From contig CANLNT010000001.1 in assembly GCA_947492825.1 (NCBI GenBank), positions 124,001 to 188,000 of the forward strand: DNA of 64,000 bases, read 5' to 3'. Position numbers and translations under genes: made by a program. Under the pieces are notes generated by a model that was not told the DNA's origin, did no database searches, and saw nothing but the letters and a program-made list of their open reading frames with translations. Within the stretch, counting starts at the first letter, position 1, and each line of letters begins with the position of its first letter. Of this stretch, positions 60,075-64,000 are shown piece by piece. The DNA comes from an uncultured Paracoccaceae bacterium (GTDB lineage: Bacteria; Pseudomonadota; Alphaproteobacteria; Rhodobacterales; Rhodobacteraceae).

Positions 60075-60112
60075 TAGTTGCATTTGAAATAAAAATATTC
60101 CATTTGCAACAA
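60075..60112. promoter_or_regulatory. Inverted-repeat operator candidate in the divergent operon/aldehyde dehydrogenase promoter
   Basis: Two 16-base arms, 60075-60090 and 60097-60112, match as inverted repeats at 12 of 16 positions and share the half-site GTTGCA-NN-TG-N-AAT. The AT-rich spacer is six bases. The site lies 35 bases upstream of the ATP-grasp ATG and 46 upstream of the aldehyde dehydrogenase ATG, well placed to control both. Confidence 0.55.
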
Positions 60113-60158
60113 AACAATTCAAAAACAACCTCACGATCCTGTGCGAAGGTGGGCTAAC

Positions 60159-61643
60159 ATGCTGGATTTGAACGAAATAAAAATTCTGAGGTCTGTTGAG
60201 GTTTCCGATCAGTCAAACCTGATTGATGGGAGGCATCAGACAACAGACGACAGAATCACCGTCACATCACCTATCGACGGTGCGCCATTCACGACGATTC
60301 CCGCAACGCAAGTGCGAGACGTTGACGCAGCTGTGATTGCAGCGCGCACTGCTTACGCCGATGGTCGGTGGCGGAAGATGCCCCTTGCACAACGCAAAGC
60401 GGTTTTGCTGCGCTGGGCGGATCTGATTGATGCTGAGGCGCTGCCTTTGGCCGTGCTTGGGGTACGTGACAACGGCACCGAACTCGCAATGGCGTTGAAA
60501 GCAGAGCCCGCGTCATGCGCCCAAACCATCCGTTATTACGCGGAAGCAATCGACAAGGTCGGCGGTGAAATCGCGCCCTCAGCTGACGATCGGCTGGGTC
60601 TGATCCACCGGCAGCCAATCGGAGTGATCGGCGTCCTGACGCCTTGGAACTTTCCTTTGATGATCGGGGCGTGGAAAATCGGGCCTGCGCTGGCAATGGG
60701 GAATTCAGTTGTGCTGAAACCGTCCGAAAGCGCGTCCCTAAGCCTGTTGCGGATCGCGACACTGGCGCTGGAGGCCGGTCTTCCCTCCGGTGTCTTCAAC
60801 GTGGTCACTGGTCATGGACACGAAGCGGGGGCTGCGCTGGCTGGCCACGATGACGTTGATGCATTGCTCTTCACTGGGTCCGGGGGCACCGGGCGGCAGC
60901 TTTTGATGGCGTCCGCGCAGTCGAACCTGAAGCCCGTGTATCTTGAGTTAGGTGGCAAATCTCCAAACGTCATTTTCGATGATACATCTGACATCGAAGC
61001 GACCTGCAAAGCTGCCATCAGTGCGATCTTTCGCAATTCGGGGCAAACCTGTGTCGCCGGGTCCAGATTGTTGGTGCAGTCGGGCATCAAGACCGAGGTT
61101 CTGGACAGGTTAGTTGTTATGGCCGAAAGCCTGCGCATCGGTGATCCGCTGGATCCTGCCAACGATATTGGGGCGGTTCATTCGCACGACCAACTCAAGC
61201 GCAACCTTGATCATGTCGCCGCTGCACAAGCCGCTGGGGTCAGACTGGTGACAGGCGGCCACAGCCTGCACGACGCGGGATCTTATATGGCGCCTACGAT
61301 TTTCGATGACGTTCGCCCAAGTGACGCGATTTTTCGCGATGAGGTTTTTGGCCCTGTCTTAACAGTCACAACGTTTGACACCGAAGCCGAGGCCATTGCG
61401 TTGGCAAATGATTCAGACCTTGGATTGGCTGCGGGGGTCTGGACGTCCAATTTTGATCGTGCCAACCGGATGGTGAGAGATTTGCAGGCCGGGGTTGTCC
61501 ACGTCAACACCTATGGCGGCACGGATGTGACCGTCCCGATGGGCGGCGTAAAACAATCGGGATACGGGTATGACCGGTCCTTGCGGGCGCTTGATCAGGT
61601 GTCCCACATGAAGACGGCGTGGATGGCCGTTGCGCCCCGATGA
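60159..61643 (+). CDS. NAD-dependent aldehyde dehydrogenase (PuuC-like)
   Basis: A 494-residue aldehyde dehydrogenase. LTPWNFPLMIGAWKIGPALA, the general base in YLELGGKSPN and the nucleophile in NSGQTCVAGSRLL are intact, and the C-terminal GGVKQSGYGYDRS is typical of the gamma-aminobutyraldehyde/PuuC-like clade. The ATG at 60159 follows AAGGTGGG. It is divergent from the GMC-oxidoreductase operon and should oxidise the aldehyde produced there. It ends four bases from the convergent MarR-type gene. Confidence 0.92.
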   Translation: MLDLNEIKILRSVEVSDQSNLIDGRHQTTDDRITVTSPIDGAPFTTIPATQVRDVDAAVIAARTAYADGRWRKMPLAQRKAVLLRWADLIDAEALPLAVLGVRDNGTELAMALKAEPASCAQTIRYYAEAIDKVGGEIAPSADDRLGLIHRQPIGVIGVLTPWNFPLMIGAWKIGPALAMGNSVVLKPSESASLSLLRIATLALEAGLPSGVFNVVTGHGHEAGAALAGHDDVDALLFTGSGGTGRQLLMASAQSNLKPVYLELGGKSPNVIFDDTSDIEATCKAAISAIFRNSGQTCVAGSRLLVQSGIKTEVLDRLVVMAESLRIGDPLDPANDIGAVHSHDQLKRNLDHVAAAQAAGVRLVTGGHSLHDAGSYMAPTIFDDVRPSDAIFRDEVFGPVLTVTTFDTEAEAIALANDSDLGLAAGVWTSNFDRANRMVRDLQAGVVHVNTYGGTDVTVPMGGVKQSGYGYDRSLRALDQVSHMKTAWMAVAPR

Positions 61644-61647
61644 CGTT

Positions 61648-62082
61648 CTACAGGTCAGCAATCCGCGCGAGGCATTGCTTAAGGGTCGCGCGCTCTTCCG
61701 GGGTGAATTGCGCAACAAGGTTCTCATCGAATTTCTGCGCGGCCTGGCGAAGTTCAGCAAACACACTGCGGCCCATGGGCGTCAATTCCAGCAGCTCTTG
61801 CCTGCGGTCCTTGGAATCTTCGCTTCGGCGCAGATATCGTTTTAGTTCAAGCGCACGAACAGCGCGGCTAACCTTTGTTTTGTGCAGCCGGGCCCGGTTG
61901 CAGATATCCCGCGCGAGCTGTGGGCCATATTGACCGAGGTGAAACAGAACCCGCCATTCCGTGCGCAACATCCCGTAAGTGTCCCGGTAGTGCTGTTGAA
62001 ACGCGAGGCTCGTTGTCTCGGATGCAAGGTTCAGCAGGTATGGCGTGAAGTCCCGCAGATCATAATCAGAAATATTAGTCAT
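61648..62082 (-). CDS. MarR family regulator of the homogentisate genes (HmgR/HpaR-like)
   Basis: A 144-residue regulator with a winged helix (about 45-100): MLRTEWRVLFHLGQYGPQLA, ICNRARLHKTKVSRAVRALE and the wing RSEDSKDRRQELLELT. Its divergent position next to hmgA, 69 bases away, makes it the probable repressor of the homogentisate pathway; MarR proteins of this group respond to aromatic acids. The perfect palindrome TTTCAATTGAAA at 62130 lies over the hmgA ribosome-binding region. The assignment to HmgR is by context. Confidence 0.88.
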   Translation of the reverse strand: MTNISDYDLRDFTPYLLNLASETTSLAFQQHYRDTYGMLRTEWRVLFHLGQYGPQLARDICNRARLHKTKVSRAVRALELKRYLRRSEDSKDRRQELLELTPMGRSVFAELRQAAQKFDENLVAQFTPEERATLKQCLARIADL

Positions 62083-62103
62083 AAATGTAACTTTATGCCT
62101 TGT

Positions 62104-62141
62104 TAGTTACAAAGCCAACTATAAATTGGTTTCAATTGAAA
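62104..62141. promoter_or_regulatory. Operator and promoter region of hmgA
   Basis: The gap holds TAGTT (62104-62108) and AACTA (62117-62121) as an inverted repeat, a -10-like TATAAA (62120-62125) and a perfect 12-base palindrome TTTCAATTGAAA (62130-62141) ending ten bases before the hmgA ATG. A convincing -35 is not seen. The palindrome is the best MarR target here. Confidence 0.5.
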
Positions 62142-62151
62142 GGACCGGGTA

Positions 62152-63507
62152 ATGCAACAAACGACTGAGATTTCTGGCCTCAAGCGCGCCCCTTCGATTG
62201 TGGGCACGCATGAAGGTTACATGCCGGGTTGGGGTAATGACTTTGAAACGGAGGCCCTGCCGGGGGCTTTACCACAGGGCATGAACAGCCCGCAGAAATG
62301 TAACTACGGGCTTTATGGCGAACAGCTTTCCGGCACGGCCTTTACGCAGCCAATGCCAGAGCGCACGTGGTGTTACCGCGTCCGGCCGTCGGTTAAACAT
62401 AGCCATCGCTTTGAGAAGATCGACCTTCCATATTGGAAAACTGCGCCGCATGTGAAGGACGACGTGATCTCTTTGGGGCAGTATCGCTGGGATCCGGTGC
62501 CACAAACCGACGCGCCGCTGACGTGGCTGACGGGCATGCACACCATGACCACGGCGGGCGATGTGAACACGCAAACCGGCATGGCAAGCCACATCTACCT
62601 TGTGAACGAAAGCATGGTAGACGCCTATTTCTATTCCGCCGATTCCGAATTGCTGATCGTACCACAAGAAGGCACGCTGCGGTTCGCGACCGAACTGGGC
62701 GTTCTGGATGTGGCCCCTCAGGAAATTGCGATCATTCCGCGTGGACTTGTTTATAGGGTCGAGGTCCTTGATGGCCCGTGTCGTGGTTTCGTCTGCGAAA
62801 ACTATGGCCAGAAATTCGACCTGCCGGATCGTGGACCCATCGGCGCAAACGCGCTGGCCAACCCGCGCGACTTCAAAACCCCCGTTGCGGCGTTTGAAGA
62901 TCGCGAGGTGCCATCGACCGTCACAGTCAAATGGTGCGGCCAGTTCCATAAGACCAAGATCGGTCATTCGCCGCTTGATATCGTGGCCTGGCACGGCAAT
63001 TACGCGCCTTGCAAATACGATCTGAAGACATTTTGCCCGGTAGGCGCGATCCTGTTCGACCACCCTGATCCATCCATCTTCACGGTCCTGACCGCGCCTT
63101 CGGGTCAGCCAGGAACGGCGAACATCGACTTTGTTCTATTCCGTGAGCGTTGGATGGTGGCCGAGGACACATTCCGCCCGCCCTGGTACCATAAGAACGT
63201 CATGTCGGAACTGATGGGCAACATCTATGGCGAATATGACGCCAAGCCACAGGGGTTCGTGCCCGGCGGGATGAGTCTGCACAACATGATGCTGCCACAT
63301 GGCCCCGACCGCGAGGCATTTGAAAAGGCGTCGAACGCCAACCTTGGGCCGCATAAGTTGGAACGCACAATGTCGTTCATGTTCGAAACCCGGTTCCCGC
63401 AGCATTTGACTCACTTCGCTGCAACCGAAGCTCCGCTTCAGGACGACTACATCGACTGTTGGGGTGACATCGAAAAGAAATTCGACGGTACTCCGGGCAA
63501 GAAGTGA
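62152..63507 (+). CDS. hmgA: Homogentisate 1,2-dioxygenase
   Basis: A 451-residue iron enzyme that opens the ring of homogentisate to maleylacetoacetate in tyrosine and phenylalanine degradation. [20 protein letters not shown] and [14 protein letters not shown] form the family N-terminus; iron ligands and active-site residues lie in [20 protein letters not shown] and [18 protein letters not shown]. Length matches the family. The ATG at 62152 follows AAAGGA. The next gene encodes the following enzyme of the pathway. Confidence 0.97.
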   Translation: MQQTTEISGLKRAPSIVGTHEGYMPGWGNDFETEALPGALPQGMNSPQKCNYGLYGEQLSGTAFTQPMPERTWCYRVRPSVKHSHRFEKIDLPYWKTAPHVKDDVISLGQYRWDPVPQTDAPLTWLTGMHTMTTAGDVNTQTGMASHIYLVNESMVDAYFYSADSELLIVPQEGTLRFATELGVLDVAPQEIAIIPRGLVYRVEVLDGPCRGFVCENYGQKFDLPDRGPIGANALANPRDFKTPVAAFEDREVPSTVTVKWCGQFHKTKIGHSPLDIVAWHGNYAPCKYDLKTFCPVGAILFDHPDPSIFTVLTAPSGQPGTANIDFVLFRERWMVAEDTFRPPWYHKNVMSELMGNIYGEYDAKPQGFVPGGMSLHNMMLPHGPDREAFEKASNANLGPHKLERTMSFMFETRFPQHLTHFAATEAPLQDDYIDCWGDIEKKFDGTPGKK

Positions 63508-63508
63508 C

Positions 63509-64000
63509 ATGTTGACCCTTCACACATATTGGCGGTCCACGACGTCCTATCGGGTGCGCATCGCATTGGCGATGAAGGGGATTGAATATCAATCCCGCCC
63601 GGTCGATCTGGTTGCAGGTGCGCAGCGCGCGCCCGACTACGTCGCGCTGAACCCGATCCAGGGCGTGCCGACCTTGGTGTTGGAAGACGGCGCGGTGCTG
63701 ACACAATCCATGGCGATCCTCGACTATCTGGATCATCTGGAGCCAGAACCGCCCTTGCTGCCAAAGAATGACCCGCTGCTGCGCGCGCGGATCATGGCGG
63801 CGGCAATGGTCATTGCGACCGATGTGCACCCGGTCAACAACCTCAAGGTAGTGACCCAGATTAAAGACATTGCCGGACCGGAAGAGGGGCTGCCTTGGAT
63901 GCAGCATTGGATGGTCCATGGGTTTGCCGCGTTTGCTGCGCTGATTGAACCTGCCACGCCCTTTGCCTTTGGCGATCAACCAACGCTGGCCGACATCTGC
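63509..64000 (+). CDS. maiA: Maleylacetoacetate isomerase (zeta-class GST), 3' end cut by window
   Basis: The first 164 codons are present. LTLHTYWRSTTSYRVRIALA carries the zeta-class active-site motif, here STTS instead of the common SSCS, so the usual Cys is replaced by Thr while the first Ser remains. PIQGVPTLVLEDGAVLTQSMAILDYL is the glutathione-binding cis-Pro and Ser region, and FGDQPTLADIC begins the C-terminal helical motif. It isomerises maleylacetoacetate to fumarylacetoacetate. It starts two bases after the hmgA stop. Confidence 0.93.
   Translation, partial: MLTLHTYWRSTTSYRVRIALAMKGIEYQSRPVDLVAGAQRAPDYVALNPIQGVPTLVLEDGAVLTQSMAILDYLDHLEPEPPLLPKNDPLLRARIMAAAMVIATDVHPVNNLKVVTQIKDIAGPEEGLPWMQHWMVHGFAAFAALIEPATPFAFGDQPTLADIC

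Noticed and set aside
1-64000. Mobile elements, prophage, CRISPR arrays, tRNA or rRNA genes.
   Set aside because: No transposase, integrase, phage structural gene, regularly spaced direct repeats, cloverleaf or rRNA-like sequence was recognised by reading both strands.

Overview
The window is a gene-dense stretch (almost no gap above 240 bases) of an alphaproteobacterial chromosome. Gene content and protein style point to the family Rhodobacteraceae, roseobacter group (Loktanella/Yoonia-like): an ALDH16-type double-domain aldehyde dehydrogenase next to deoC, DUF1523, IalB and DUF4153/4173-type proteins, a SitABCD uptake system behind Mur-like boxes, and short GC-rich hairpin repeats. No rRNA, tRNA, CRISPR array, insertion sequence or prophage was seen. 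The genus is an inference.

Layout. 1-5 kb: the 5' end of a succinate-semialdehyde dehydrogenase, a kynurenine-formamidase-type hydrolase, a four-gene minus-strand unit (DsbA-like protein, SDR, small unknown protein, P1 peptidase) and an L,D-transpeptidase. 5.1-12.5 kb: a nine-gene plus-strand operon of mostly unnamed proteins (coiled-coil TelA-like protein, AAA+ ATPase, several small membrane proteins, DUF1523), the best candidate for an undescribed cellular machine. 12.6-16 kb: deoC with ALDH16 (deoxyribose phosphate to acetate) and an AraC regulator. 17-20.8 kb: rpe, then a polytopic membrane protein translationally coupled to a response regulator and histidine kinase. 20.8-29.6 kb: a maltose/alpha-glucoside regulon (malEFG, alpha-glucosidase, LacI regulator, ATPase, galE) around a 24-bp palindromic operator. 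29.7-33.7 kb: Crp/Fnr regulator, LysR regulator divergent from an MhqO/MhqD-like pair, and an IalB-family protein.

33.7-45.5 kb is a sugar-acid catabolic island: a GntR regulator with two dehydrogenases on the minus strand, divergent from a tripartite tricarboxylate transporter fused by overlapping reading frames to an ABM protein, an MBL-fold lactonase-like protein, a 3-oxo-tetronate kinase (otnK) and its decarboxylase (otnC). It is followed by a minus-strand three-gene set (SDR, FAH-family hydrolase, 2-hydroxyacid dehydrogenase) typical of diketo-acid hydrolysis. 45.7-49.7 kb holds sitABCD for Mn/Fe uptake.

49.8-60 kb is a ten-gene minus-strand operon in which the two halves of a PEP-synthase-like phosphotransferase are separate genes (ATP-grasp protein first, phosphohistidine protein eighth), enclosing a branched-chain-amino-acid-type ABC importer and a GMC oxidoreductase, and ending with a HAD hydrolase and a MarR regulator. 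The arrangement resembles phenylphosphate synthase. Divergent from it are an aldehyde dehydrogenase and then a MarR regulator, homogentisate dioxygenase (hmgA) and maleylacetoacetate isomerase (maiA, cut by the window end). Together they suggest import, phosphorylation and oxidation of an alcohol or phenol that may feed the homogentisate pathway; this link is inferred, not shown.
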